64,000 nt of DNA from Nicotiana tabacum (Eukaryota; Streptophyta; Magnoliopsida; Solanales; Solanaceae): assembly GCF_000715075.1 (NCBI RefSeq), contig NC_134089.1, forward strand, positions 108,197,157 to 108,261,156. Reading direction: 5' to 3'. The notes beneath the pieces are model-generated. The model worked only from the letters and a program-made list of their open reading frames with translations, was not told the origin of the DNA and did not search any database. Both the position numbers and the translations under genes were made by a program. Positions 21,694 to 32,118 of this stretch are shown here, piece by piece. Each line of letters starts with the position of its first letter. The first letter of the stretch is position 1.

Positions 21694-22386
21694 TTTTTTC
21701 GTTTGAGTCTGCATTTCCTTTTGTTAAGCATCTGTCAGTCATGTTGAGTTTTCTTTCTGCTAAAGTTCGTCGAATTGTTTTCGAGTCTGTATTTTCTTCT
21801 GTTGGAATATAATGTCTATTTTGGAGTCTGTGTTTCATCTTTGCATCGAAATCTGTTAGTCTTTCAGAATTTGTTAGTTTTGAATTTGTAATGGAAGCAT
21901 TTGTTGTTTTATTTTATGAAAACTGAAAATCCCAAAAATGTTTTATTTCGCACTTATCTACAAGAACTACGCTTGGTCTAATTCATGCGGGGTCATGATA
22001 CGTAGGCAATCTCCATAGGATTCGACCGCAACCAAATAAAAAAAAGAGAGAGAGAGAGGAAAAGAAGGAAAGAAAATAAGAGGAAAAACAAGAGAGTAAA
22101 GAAAAGGAAAGAGCGGAAAAATAAGAAAGAAAAAGAGAAAATAAGAGAGAGTAAAAACAAAGAGAGCACAGAGGCCAGAATGAATGGAAATGAGAGAAAA
22201 GAGAAGAAAAGAGGATGTTTGCAAAGAAAGAAAAGGCCAGGATGACGCATGCAACCGATCAAATACATAATAGAGACGGTTAACTATTTCGGTGCATTCA
22301 TGCCCAATGTGCGGTTACCAATCTATTAAAGCCTAATCGCTAACAAGGTTGTTTGTTTGACGTATTAAGTCCAGGCAGGTGGTTAG
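21694..22386 (+). other. C spacer between ORF1 and gag with purine-rich tract
   Basis: No coding sequence is supported. It contains module copy 2 at 21964 and then a nearly pure A/G tract at about 22036-22205. The Phe-rich reading frames on the other strand are a by-product of that tract. Confidence 0.75.
21964..22014 (+). repeat. C internal module, copy 2
   Basis: GAACTACGCTTGG ... GATACGTAGGCAATC. It lies between ORF1 and gag, just before a purine-rich tract. Confidence 0.7.
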
Positions 22387-24800
22387 TTGACTGGCATTCT
22401 AGCAACTCACTCCTACAACACCCGATCGAAAGACAGGCTGAATATGGTCGACCAGGAACTGGAAACAAGCATCGTCGACCCATCGAAAGAGGTGGAAGAA
22501 ATGGACATTAATGCGATGAGGGAAGAAATGTATAAGCTGAAACAGCAGATGGCTGAAATGTACCAAGCTTGGGCGAAGGGGCATCCACCACCGGTTTATC
22601 CCGCCAATCCTGCTTATATCCCACCATCAGCCCAACCTCCAGAGCCTCCAACTGTGAACTCATCTCCAGCCTTTCCCCTCTACCAACAATGTCATAGTGC
22701 CACTTCCCATACTTCTCAAGCTCCACCACCCAAACAAGTCTCATACCCTCCTCCACCAATTACACCTGTTTTTGTGGCACCTCCACCTGCTACATTACAC
22801 CGATCCTCCAGTGAACCTCTGCTCCAGACTCACAACAACCAGTATTATCCCCCTGAACCTACCTTCAAAATTCCAGAACCATATCCTTACACTCCTCATC
22901 TTGATATCCCGGTGGAGACCGAGAAACCGCTCAAAAATCCCGAGCATGAAGAGATGATCAGAAAGGTCAAAAGCTTAGAGCAATCATTCCGATATATGAG
23001 GGGGTTAGGGGGGCAAGTAAGTGTGGACTACAAAGATTTATGTCTGTTCCCAGATGTTCAGTTGCCAGCGGGGTTCAAAATGCCCAAGTTTGATTTGTAC
23101 GATGGGCATGGTGACCCAGTAGCACACTTAAGAGGATTTTGTAGCAAAATGAGAGGAGCAGGCAGAAGAGATGAATTGCTGATGGTGTATTTTAGCTAAA
23201 GTTTGAGTGGGTCGGTGCTAGAATAGTACACCAGACAAGATCATAGCAGGTGATACACATGGGACCATTTGGCCCAAGCCTTCGCCTGTCATTTTCAGTA
23301 TAATCTCGAAATCATCCTAGATCGTCTGTCGTTGACAAAACTTGAGAAGAAGCCCGGTGAGAGATTCAGGGAATATGGATTCCGTTGGAGAGAGCAAGTG
23401 GCGAGGGTTGACCCTCCGATAAAAGAATGCGAGATGGTTGATTATTTCTTGCAGGCTTTGGAACCCACTTATTTTGGTCATTTGGTGTCAGCAGTGGGCA
23501 AGTCCTTTAATGAAGTTGTGAAAATGGGAGGCATTATTGAAGAGGGACTCAAGTCCAATAAGATCATGAGTTATTCAGCAATTAAAGCAACCACTTAGGA
23601 CATTCAATACGGTACTGGTGGTGTGCTCGGAAAGAAGAAGAAAGAGGATGTTGCAACGATCGAGTCGGCAGCTTGGGGTGGATCTAGGAACCTTCCACCG
23701 TTCTACAACCAACCTTAAACCTATCCCCAAACATACCCCTACACTCCATATAGCCTACCACAATACTACTACCCACCACCAGATCCCCATTTTTCTATCT
23801 ATCACGCACAAACCTATACCTAACCTCCCGCTCACGTGCAATGGCGTGCGCCAGCTCCACAAAACCCATACCATGCTCCACAAAATAGATATCCACCCCC
23901 AAAAGCCTACAAAAATCCTCCTGGAATAGGTTTTCGACCCAATCAAGCCTTTAAGAACGAGAGGCTGCAGAAGCAGAAGACTTTTACTCCATTGGGAGAA
24001 TCCTATACTAGTCTATTCTACAGGCTGAGACAGTTGGGTATGTTGAATCCGATCGAAGCCAAACTGCCGAATCCCCTTCCCAGAAATCTTGATCGTTTGG
24101 TGAGTTGTGAGTATTGTTCAGGGGCCCTGGGCTATGATATAAAGAAATGCTGGAAACTAAAAACAGTTGTACAAGAGCTCATTGATACTCATTGGATCGA
24201 GGTTCAGGCCCCAGAAGCACCAAATATCAACCATAATCCGCTACCAACTCACCATGAGACCCATATGATTGAGTTGATACACAAGGGACGGGAGGCTAAG
24301 AAACCCTCGCATACGGTGATGATGATCCTCTCCAGTGATATCAGTTCAAAGGAAAAGGTAACCGGTGGGAAATCAGTGGTCCAGTTGAAAGGGATAGACA
24401 ATAAGCCAGCTGTGGTATCCAAAAAAGGTTCTTCAAGCACTGTTGCAGTGAAACCAGAGAAAGTTAAAGGGGTGGTATCAGGGTTACAAGTAAACCTGTT
24501 GTGGTTATGAAGGGTGCTCGCATAGAGCCTGTTATTATAAAACCAGTAACTCATCTCCGTGGAATTATGAACGAATGAAAGTAACTTACCAGGGAAAAAA
24601 GGTTAAAGAAGATGTGTGTGAGACTCATGGTTTGACTCGATCGGGGAGATGATTTGCACCCGAAGAGTTGAGAAAAGCTAAGACCTTAAAAGATAATCCA
24701 GTGTTGGTGAAAAGAGCAGTGACTGAGAAAGAAGCAGAAGAATTTCTGAGAAAGATTAAAGCGCAAGACTATTCCATTGTGGAATAGTTAAGGAAGACAC
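22387..24800 (+). pseudogene. gag: C gag remnant
   Basis: Particle protein of the Ogre-like element. The open frame starts at 22387 without an ATG; the first in-frame ATG is 22444 (MVDQELETS). An N-terminal coiled segment (MREEMYKLKQQMAEMYQAW) is followed by a Pro-rich region. The gag domain runs from about 23080 (MPKFDLYDGHGDPVAHL) to 23580 (GERFREYGFRWREQ). A second Pro/Tyr-rich region leads to a Cys cluster at about 24106-24150 (CEYCSGALGYDIKKCW), where the usual His appears to be Tyr. Stops at 23197, 23225, 23596 and 24508 and frame changes near 23700-23830 break it. Confidence 0.8.
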
Positions 24801-24817
24801 CAGCTCAAATCTCGCTC

Positions 24818-25440
24818 TTGTCATTATTGATCCATTCAGACGAACATCGTCGTGCTTTAACGAAGATCTTGAACGAGGCTCACGTTCCTGACAAAATCTT
24901 AGTAAACCACTTGGAAATGATAGCTAACAAGATATTTGAGGTAAACCAAGTCACCTTTTTTGATGATGAATTGCTCGTGGAGGGTACCGAGCACAATAGA
25001 GCCCTCTATCTGACGGTGAAATGCGAAGACTCCGTGGTTACTCGGGTACTCGTTGACAACGGGTCTAGCGCGAACATCTATCCTCTCTCCACATTGAACA
25101 AGCTGCAAATGAAGAATGAAAGAATTCACAAGAACAGTATTTGCGTTCGGGGATTCGACGGTGGAGGGAAAGATTTAGTCAGGGACATAGTGCTTGAGCT
25201 CACAATAGGGCCAGTTGAATTTACTATGGAATTCCAGGTGCTCGATGTGGCTGTTTCATACAATCTGTTATTGGGATGACCCTGGATCCATGCGGCCAAA
25301 GCAGTCCCGTCTACTTTACATCAAGTGGTCAAGTTTGAATGGGATCTACAAGAAATTGTTGTACACGGCGAAGATAATTTGTGTGTGCCCAATAGTGCCA
25401 TCGTTTCGTTCATAGAGGTTGACGATGGCAAGGGACCATG
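24818..25440 (+). pseudogene. C aspartic protease
   Basis: A retropepsin-like protease. The active site VLVDNGSSANIYPL (about 25045-25086) keeps the catalytic Asp. It is followed by VRGFDGGGKDLVRDIVLEL and the conserved AVSYNLLLG. A TGA at 25277-25279, one base from the usual Arg codon, interrupts it before the PWIHAAKAVPSTLHQ segment that closes the domain. The context between gag and the G-patch/RT fits a polyprotein protease. Confidence 0.82.
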
Positions 25441-25926
25441 GGTTTATCAGGTTTCCGACACAGTATCGGTAGACAAAATTCCGGAATGAAAGTGTGTGCC
25501 AACTCCAAAGATGGTTGCGGCATCAGTTATGGTGGCTGTTGAAATGTTGAAAAATGGTTTCGTACCGGGCAAGGGTTTGGGTGTATCTCTGCAAGGTATT
25601 GTGCAGCCAGTTTCTCTTCCAAAGAATCTGGATACTTTTGGTTTGGGGTTCAAGCCTACCATTGCAGACGTGAGAAGAGCTAAAAAAATGAAATGGAAAG
25701 CATGGGCATTGCCAAAGCCAATCCCACGTCTGTCTAGGTCATTCGTCAGGTCGGGTATCTGAAAGCAACTATTGTCAAAGGTCCCTAGACCACTGATTGG
25801 TGCTGATGGAGACTTGGAGAAGGGATTTGAAAGGTTATTCGCCGAGGTCAATATGGTTCAGGCTGGGGAAAGGTCCAGCAAGGCAGATGTGCAATTTGTG
25901 GGACCACGTGCAAAAGTCAACAACTA
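25441..25926 (+). pseudogene. C G-patch segment after the protease
   Basis: At about 25496-25640 the translation contains MLKNGFVPGKGLGVSLQG and a following Pro, which fits the glycine-spaced G-patch motif, an RNA-binding module. G-patches next to retroviral-type proteases are known in betaretroviruses. Here it sits between protease and RT. A TGA at 25760-25762 and a TAG at 25924-25926 interrupt the frame. The assignment rests on the glycine pattern only. Confidence 0.6.
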
Positions 25927-25962
25927 GGAAGCTACTCCTCTTCCTACCCGGAGGGAGTCTTG

Positions 25963-26139
25963 GTAGTGGGTTATGATTTTCTTTTAGTTGTCTGGATTAT
26001 TCCAGGGTCTGTAATTCAAATATTATGTTCCGTCCAGTTGGATGTGTTAAAACCCTGTTATCTTTATATTCAATAAAATGCAATTGTTCTTTTTCCTTCA
26101 TTTCTTCAAATTTTATTTTTGTTTTTTTCTTTTGTACAG
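25963..26139 (+). other. Predicted intron between protease and RT of C
   Basis: A GT at 25963 (TCTTG/GTAGTG) and an AG at 26138-26139 after a long T-rich stretch (TTTGTACAG) bound 177 bp full of stops. Removing it keeps the frame into YADINDMTCMRNLRP, where pol begins. Ogre elements are known to splice at this boundary. The precise donor is inferred. Confidence 0.45.
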
Positions 26140-26888
26140 TTCTTTTTATGCTGATATCAATGACATGACATGCATGAGGAATCTTCGGCCTAGTTTTAAA
26201 AGCCAATCTAACTCCGAAATAATAATACAAGAAATCGAGTGTGATGACGAGTTGGAATTTGAGAAGGATGAGGCCTATGAAGAAATTAGTAAGGAACTAA
26301 GTCATTTTGAGGAAAAGACCAAACCTAATTTGAATAACACTGAAGCAGTTAATCTAGGGGACCGAGAAAATGTCCGTGAAACTAAAATAAGTGTCCATCT
26401 GGAACCTCAACTCAAGGAAGAGATAATTAAAGCATTGTTCAAATACAAAGACGTTTTTGCATGGTCCTATGATGACATGCTGGGTCTAAGCACTGATTTA
26501 GTGGTTCAAAAGTTGCCCACTGACCCGGTATTCCCTCCTGTCAAATAGAAGCTGAGAAAGTTCAAAAAGGATATGAGAAGGATGAGGCCTATGAAGAAAT
26601 TAGTAAGGAACTAAGTCATTTTGAGGAAAAGCCCAAACCTAATTTGAATAACACTGAAGCAGTTAATCTAGGGGACCGAGAAAATGTCCGTGAAACTAAA
26701 ATAAGTGTCCATCTGGAACCTCAACTCAAGGAAGAGATAATTAAAGCATTGTTCAAATACAAAGACGTTTTTGCATGGTCCTATGATGACATGCTGGGTC
26801 TAAGCACTGATTTAGTGGTTCAAAAGTTGCCCACTGACCCGGTATTCCCTCCTGTCAAATAGAAGCTGAGAAAGTTCAAAAAGGATAT
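26140..26888 (+). pseudogene. pol: C pol N-terminal linker, containing an internal duplication
   Basis: An acidic linker precedes RT (IIQEIECDDELEFEK, then VFAWSYDDMLGLSTDLVV, PVFPPVK). It corresponds to the FAWSH... linker of A1 and B. A 314-bp stretch is tandemly duplicated (26261-26574 and 26575-26888), so the linker occurs nearly twice. Each copy ends in the same TAG, at 26546-26548 and 26860-26862. Confidence 0.75.
26261..26888 (+). repeat. 314-bp direct tandem duplication in C pol
   Basis: Two adjacent copies start at 26261 and 26575 (GAGAAGGATGAGGCC). Reading them side by side I see a single clear difference (AAGACC versus AAGCCC near 26320 and 26634). The second copy continues into RT. 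The unit is not a multiple of three. Confidence 0.92.
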
Positions 26889-27542
26889 GAGTGTAAAGAT
26901 CAAGGAAGAGGTCACCAAGTAGTTCGATGCCAAAGTCATTCGGGTTACCCGGTATCCCACCTGGTTAGCCAATGTTGTGCCTGTACCAAAGAAGGATGGC
27001 AAGACCAGGGTGTGTGTTGACTATCGGGATCTCAACAAGGCAAGTCCAAAAGACAATTTCCCGTTGCCGAACATCCATATCTTGATTGATAATTGCACCA
27101 AACATGAGATTGTTTCTTTTGTGGATTGTTACGCGGGTATCATCATATCCTAATGGACGAGTAAGATGCAGAAAAGACGGCATTCATCACGCCGTGGGGA
27201 ACGTACTGCTATCGGGTCATGCCATTTGGTTTGAAAAATGCTGGGGCAACCTACATGAGGGCAATGACAACAATATTCCATGATATGATACACTAGTAAA
27301 TCGAGGTGTACGTGGATGATGTGATCGTGAAGTATAGAGAGCAGTCTGACCACGTCAGGGATCTGAAGATGTTCTTCCGAAGGCTTCGCAGGTACAATCT
27401 CAAGCTTAATCCGGCAAAGTGTGCTTTTAGGGTGCCGTCTGGAAAGTTGTTGGGGTTCGTAGTCAGCCGCCGGGGCATTGAGTTGGACCCATCGAAAGTC
27501 AAGGCCATCCAGGAATTGCCACCTTCGAAGAACAAGACCTAG
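26889..27542 (+). pseudogene. pol: C reverse transcriptase
   Basis: RT motifs are present but spread over several frames: YPTWLANVVPVPKKDGKTRV, CVDYRDLNKASPKDNFPL, FVDCYAG with a catalytic Asp, then after a one-base shift near 27138 the MPFGLKNAGATY block, and the catalytic VYVDDVIVKY at about 27307. Stops include a TAG at 26921, one at about 27294 and a TAG at 27540. The following PAKCAFRVPSGKLLGFVVS and GIELDPSKVKAIQELP are the connection segment toward RNase H. Confidence 0.85.
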
Positions 27543-28055
27543 GTGATGAGTTTGTTGGGGAGATTGAATTATATCAGCAGGTTCATCGCTCAGCTCACGA
27601 AAACTTGTGAGCCTATCTTCAAGCTGTTAAAGAAAGACGTTGCGGTCAAGTGGACAGATGAATGTCAGGAGGTGTTTGATAAGATAAAGGAGTATTTGTC
27701 AAATCCACCCGTGTTGGTCATGCCAGAACCAGGGCGAACTTTGATTCTATATTTGACGGTATTGGACAATTCATTCGGTTGTGTATTGGGTCAACATGAT
27801 ATCACTGGCAGGAAGGAGCAGGCCATATATTATCTCAGTAAGAAATTCACACTGTACGAGGTCAAGTACACTCAGCTTAAGAGGACATGTTGCGCCCTAA
27901 CCTGGGTGGCGCAGAAGCTGAAACATTATTTGTCATCTTACACTACCTATCTCATAACTCGCTTGGATCCATTAAAGTATATCTTTCAGAAGCCTATGCC
28001 CACAGGGAGGCTTGCAAAGTGGTAGATCCTGCTCACAGAGTTTGACATTGTCTAC
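27543..28055 (+). pseudogene. pol: C gypsy-type RNase H
   Basis: It starts with LLGRLNYISRFIAQLTKTCEP and includes TLILYLTVLDNSFGCVLGQH and AIYYLSKKFTLYEVKY, the RNase H that follows RT in gypsy elements. A TAG at 28023-28025 (usually Trp) ends the open frame, which otherwise continues into the next ORF. Confidence 0.8.
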
Positions 28056-29633
28056 GTGACTCGAACTGCAATGAAAGCACAGGCCTTGGCAGACCATTTG
28101 GCCGAGAACCCGGTTGATGAAGATTATGAACCTTTAAAAACTTATTTCCCTGATGAAGAAGTGATGCACATTGATGAGTTGGAACAAGTTAAGAATCCTG
28201 GATGGAAACTTTTCTTTGATGGAGCTGCAAACATGAAGGGCGTGGGGATAGGAGCAGTACTTATTTCTGAAATAGGACAGCACTACCCTGTTACGGCTCA
28301 ACTTCATTTTTACTGCACCAACAACATGGTAGAATATAAGGCCTGCATTCTGGGTTTGAGGTTAGCTGTGGATATGGGTGTCCAGGAAGTCTTGGTCTTG
28401 GGTGACTCGGACCTCCTGGTGCACCAGATTCAGGGAGAATGGGAATCATGGGATTTGAAACTCATACCGTACAAACAATGTTTGCATGATCTTTGTCAGC
28501 GGTTTCAGTCGATAGAATTCAGGCATATACCGAGGATCCATAATGAAGTCGCCGATGCTTTGGCCACTCTGGCATCAATATTACATCATCCAGATAAGGC
28601 TTATGTGGACCCTTTGCAGATTCAGGTCCGTGATCAGCATGCTTACTGTAATATGGTGGAAGAAGAACTAGATGGGGAGCCATGGTTCCATGTTATCAAA
28701 GAATACATTAGGATGGGGGTATATCCGGTACAGGCCACTAGTGTTCAGAAAAGAACAATTCGACGATTGGCAAGTGGATTTTTCTTTAGTGGAGGGGTAT
28801 TGTACAAAAGAACTCCAGATCTGGGATTGCTAAGATGCATAGATGCTAGACAGGCCACATCAATCATGACTGAGGTACACTCCGGAGTTTGTGGACCGCA
28901 TATGAGTGGGTACGTTCTGGAAAAGAAGATTCTCCGAGCAGGTTATTACTGGCTCACTATGGAGCGGGATTGCATCAGTTTTGTGGGTAAATGTCATCAG
29001 TGCCAAGTGCATGGAGATTTGATTCATTCTCCACCATCTGAATTACATACAATGTCTGCACCATGGCCTTTTGTTGGTTGGGGCGTGGATGTCATTGGGC
29101 CAATCGAGCCAGTAGCATCAAACGGACACAGGTTTATTCTGGTAGCCATTGATTATTTCACTAAGTGGGTTGAAGCGAAAACGTTCAAATCTGTGACCAA
29201 GAAAGCAGTGGTCAACTTTGTGCATTCAAATATCATCTGTCGGTTTGGGATTCCGAAGGTAATCATCACGGAAAATGGCGTTAATCTTAACATTCATCTG
29301 ATGACAGAGACATGTCAACAGTTTAAGATTATACATCGCAATTCCACCCCATACCGCCCTAAGGCGGATGGAGCAGTCGAGGCAGCCAATAAGAATATAA
29401 AGAAGATACTTCGAAAAATGGTGGAAGGTTCTAAACAGTGGCATGAAAAGTTGTCGTTTGCACTGCTAGGTTATCGAAATACTGTCCGTACTTCGGTAGG
29501 GGCCACTACTTATTTGTTGGTGTATGGCACGGAGGCGGTAATACCCGTAGAAATTGAAATCTCGTCCCTTCGGATTGTCGCTAAGGAAGAAATTGATAAC
29601 GTTGAATGGGTCAAACCCGCTTGGAGCAATTAA
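28056..29633 (+). CDS. pol: C second RNase H and integrase, longest open frame of the window
   Basis: A 525-codon uninterrupted frame. Residues about 50-175 are the second RNase H with all four acidic positions visible: LFFDGAAN (Asp), MVEYKACI (Glu), LGDSDLL (Asp) and NEVADALA (Asp). Residues about 270-330 are the integrase zinc region (VHSGVCGPHMSG ... CHQC). The DDE core follows with WGVDVIGP (Asp) and DGAVEAANK (Glu), but the middle acidic residue is Glu in IITENGVN where Asp is usual. The first residues are part of the larger polyprotein and not a natural start. It is open only because lesions lie outside it. Confidence 0.85.
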   Translation: MTRTAMKAQALADHLAENPVDEDYEPLKTYFPDEEVMHIDELEQVKNPGWKLFFDGAANMKGVGIGAVLISEIGQHYPVTAQLHFYCTNNMVEYKACILGLRLAVDMGVQEVLVLGDSDLLVHQIQGEWESWDLKLIPYKQCLHDLCQRFQSIEFRHIPRIHNEVADALATLASILHHPDKAYVDPLQIQVRDQHAYCNMVEEELDGEPWFHVIKEYIRMGVYPVQATSVQKRTIRRLASGFFFSGGVLYKRTPDLGLLRCIDARQATSIMTEVHSGVCGPHMSGYVLEKKILRAGYYWLTMERDCISFVGKCHQCQVHGDLIHSPPSELHTMSAPWPFVGWGVDVIGPIEPVASNGHRFILVAIDYFTKWVEAKTFKSVTKKAVVNFVHSNIICRFGIPKVIITENGVNLNIHLMTETCQQFKIIHRNSTPYRPKADGAVEAANKNIKKILRKMVEGSKQWHEKLSFALLGYRNTVRTSVGATTYLLVYGTEAVIPVEIEISSLRIVAKEEIDNVEWVKPAWSN

Positions 29634-29930
29634 GTTTGATTGATGAAAAGAGATTGGCGGCAGTATGTCACGGCCAATTATACCAACAGAGAATGGCGAG
29701 AGCATATAACAAAAAGGTACGTCCATGGAAGTTTCAAGTGGGTCAGTTAGTGTTGAGACGTATCTTGCCTCATCAGGCTGAAGCAAAAAGAAAAGTTCGC
29801 CCCAAACTGGCAGGGGCCATTTGTTGTAACTAGAGTGTTGTCCAATGGCGCGTTATATTTGACAGATGTAGAAGGTAAATGTGTAGAAATGGCTATCAAT
29901 TCTGATGCAGTCAAGAGATACTATGTATGA
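29600..29930 (+). pseudogene. pol: C integrase C-terminal segment
   Basis: After a frame change near 29615 the sequence continues as RMARAYNKKVRPWKFQVGQL and, in a third frame, VLSNGALYLTDVEGK and SDAVKRYYV, ending at TGA 29928-29930. This is the C-terminal, target-DNA-associated part of the integrase. No chromodomain is visible. Confidence 0.7.
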
Positions 29931-30099
29931 TTTCTTTGTTTGATTGTACTTGGTTGTATTTGGCATATTTTGAAGATTGAAATGACGAAGGCGTTTTGTT
30001 CTCATATCTAAACATTTGATCCTTCGTTACCCCTTTTGAGCCTTATTTATTTTCTTTTTTACCCCTCTTTTGGAATCGGTAGCAAAGTTCAGAAACACA

Positions 30100-30262
30100 A
30101 AGCGCAAAAGATAAGTAAAGAGAAAAAAAGAGAAAAAAGAGAAAGAAAGAATGAAAAGAGAAAGAAAAGAATGAAAGAAAAAAAGAGAAAAAAACAACAA
30201 AAAGAGAAAAAGAAAGCAAAAAGAGAAAGAAAAGAAAGAGAAAAGAGAAAATCACAACAACA
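30100..30262 (+). repeat. Purine-rich (A/G) tract after C pol
   Basis: About 160 bases almost entirely A and G, rich in AAAGAGAAAG. The Lys-rich ORF on the plus strand and the Phe-rich ORF on the minus strand are artefacts of this composition. A similar tract is at 22036-22205, and both lie next to a 50-bp module. Confidence 0.85.
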
Positions 30263-30280
30263 AAGTAATTTCTATGACAT

Positions 30281-30330
30281 GAACTACGTTTGACCTGATT
30301 CCTTTTAAGGATACGTAGGCAGCCTCACGG
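30281..30330 (+). repeat. C internal module, copy 3
   Basis: GAACTACGTTTGACCTGATT ... GGATACGTAGGCAGCC. It lies just after the purine tract that follows pol. Confidence 0.75.
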
Positions 30331-30605
30331 TTCGGTCCCACCAAAACAAAATCCAAAAGTCCTCATGCAAGAAATTGGGACAGAAGTTGTAGTTGTTGTG
30401 AGAAACCTGATTTTGAAAGTTGTAATTGTAACCCATTCATATTGTTTTGAGCCTTTTATACCCTTTCTTTCTAACCCTATCCAGAAGCCTACATTACGGT
30501 CCAAAGAAAGACCTTCTGATCAGTCTTCGAGAAATGTCAAGTCAAGAAGGTAAATGTAATTCATGTCAGGGGCAGCACTCTGGTTCAAGCAGGAAAAATA
30601 AAAAT

Positions 30606-30845
30606 TAGAGAGTCTTATTGGTGAAAACCTTCACAGGCACCGTAAGGCGACGGGAGTTGAGAGAAATAAAAATGAGAGAGTCTTATTGGTGAAAACCGGC
30701 ACCGTAAGGCGATGGGAGTTGAGAGAAAAATGAGAGAGTCTTATTGGTGAAAACCCTCACGGGCACCGTAAGGCGAAAGTGAGTTGAGAGATGAACGAAT
30801 GAAAGAGGTATGCTGGTGAAAACCTTTCAAGGCACCGCATGATGA
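30606..30845 (+). repeat. Tandem repeat, about 60-70 bp units, four copies
   Basis: Each unit carries GAGAGTCTTATTGGTGAAAA followed by GGCACCGTAAGGCG. The second copy has lost a few bases, and the fourth is diverged (AGGTATGCTGGTGAAAACC). It lies in the 3' non-coding part of C. Confidence 0.8.
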
Positions 30846-31590
30846 ACAAGGTCAAGGTTTGGGTAAAGTAATCAGGTCATGGAAATCCTGAGGCAACAAA
30901 GTACGGCAACTGAAAGTTGATGGGTTGGACAGATTGGGCCGATTAATCCGAAATACATGTCATGATCATTGGTACTAGTTGTTCCACTCAGAGAAGTTTC
31001 CTTTTCTTTTTCCTTTTGTAGCAGTCATCTAGTTTTGGATTCTTCTTATCCTTAACCCGCAAAGTCATTGCATTTCATTATCTTTTGGGTATTTATCTAA
31101 AGATGTTTCAATGCCAGTCTTGTTCAAATCAAGGGAAAAGGATTTCAAAGCTCACTACCAACTTCCAAAATTGCAAAGCACGGAGTGGTCAAAGCATACT
31201 AAGGATAACATGATACAAGAGAGGGGTACAAGGAATCACTAGAAGTTTCATCTGTGGAATGGTTTGGTAATGTCATGGGAGATGCAAAGGTTCAGATAAA
31301 GGGGTCAGAGGTAAAAAAACAGCATGGATATAGAACACTCGGTTTGTCAAAGGTCATGGGGTTTGAAAGTCGGTCAAAAAGTCAAAGCGGTTCAGGACCA
31401 GTTCGGGAAAGCCTGTCAGAACAAAACAATGCAGCAGAAAAATCTTCAGCAAGAATGCCATCAGCTAACCACCACTTTAAACTGACAAAATTTTCTTTGA
31501 TTGAAACAGGGGCAGAAAATTCGTTCGCTTCGGAGAAACGCTCCGCAGGGGAAAGAGCAATCATCACAACAGGTTTGACTGTAAAACTTT

Positions 31591-32015
31591 CAGGACCCTC
31601 CTGGAAAATGGGACCTAGTTTAAATGTTCAGAAATAGCATAATCTAGCATAAATGCATCCCAAAGGAATATAAGTCGTCTTAGAAGTGTGCATGTTCGAG
31701 ATAGGATTCAATTAGGAGTTTCCAGGACCCTCCTGAATAATGGGACTTAGTTTAAGAGATTCAATTAGATAACAACATTTAGCGTAAAGTCTGCTATAGG
31801 GTAGTATAATTCAGACATGAAAGTTGTCACCCTTAAGATAAAATTGGACTCTTAATTTTCAGAACCCTCCTGGATAATGGGGAGTAGTTTAAAGATCCTC
31901 TTAGATAGCAAGATTTAGCAGAAGTCACACCTGTAGAATATATAACTTATATTTTAAATTGTCGTTTAGTTAAGAGTTGTTAGGACCCCCATGAATAATG
32001 GGACCTAAATTGAAA
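31591..32015 (+). repeat. Spaced repeat, four copies about 130 bp apart
   Basis: Copies of AGGACCCTCCTGGA...ATGGGACCTAGTTTAA start at about 31591, 31723, 31860 and 31982. The motif resembles the core of the denser array that follows at 32119. A 127-codon ORF (31254-31637) runs into the first copy and I do not recognise it. Confidence 0.65.
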
Positions 32016-32118
32016 ATCCTTAGTAATACTTGGTAATATGATTTAGTTTTACAATCACATTTGTCCCCAGCCACCAAACTGGGGCAGAAAATTTTCTTTG
32101 TTTTTGTCTATTTTGTTG

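Noticed and set aside
21967..22268. Phe-rich ORFs on the minus strand
   Set aside because: They are the complement of a purine-rich tract.
30036..30293. Lys-rich ORF
   Set aside because: It is low-complexity translation of an A/G tract.
31254..31637. 127-codon ORF in the 3' region of C
   Set aside because: It overlaps a repeat unit, has no recognisable domain and lies in a region expected to be untranslated. It is kept only as a remark.
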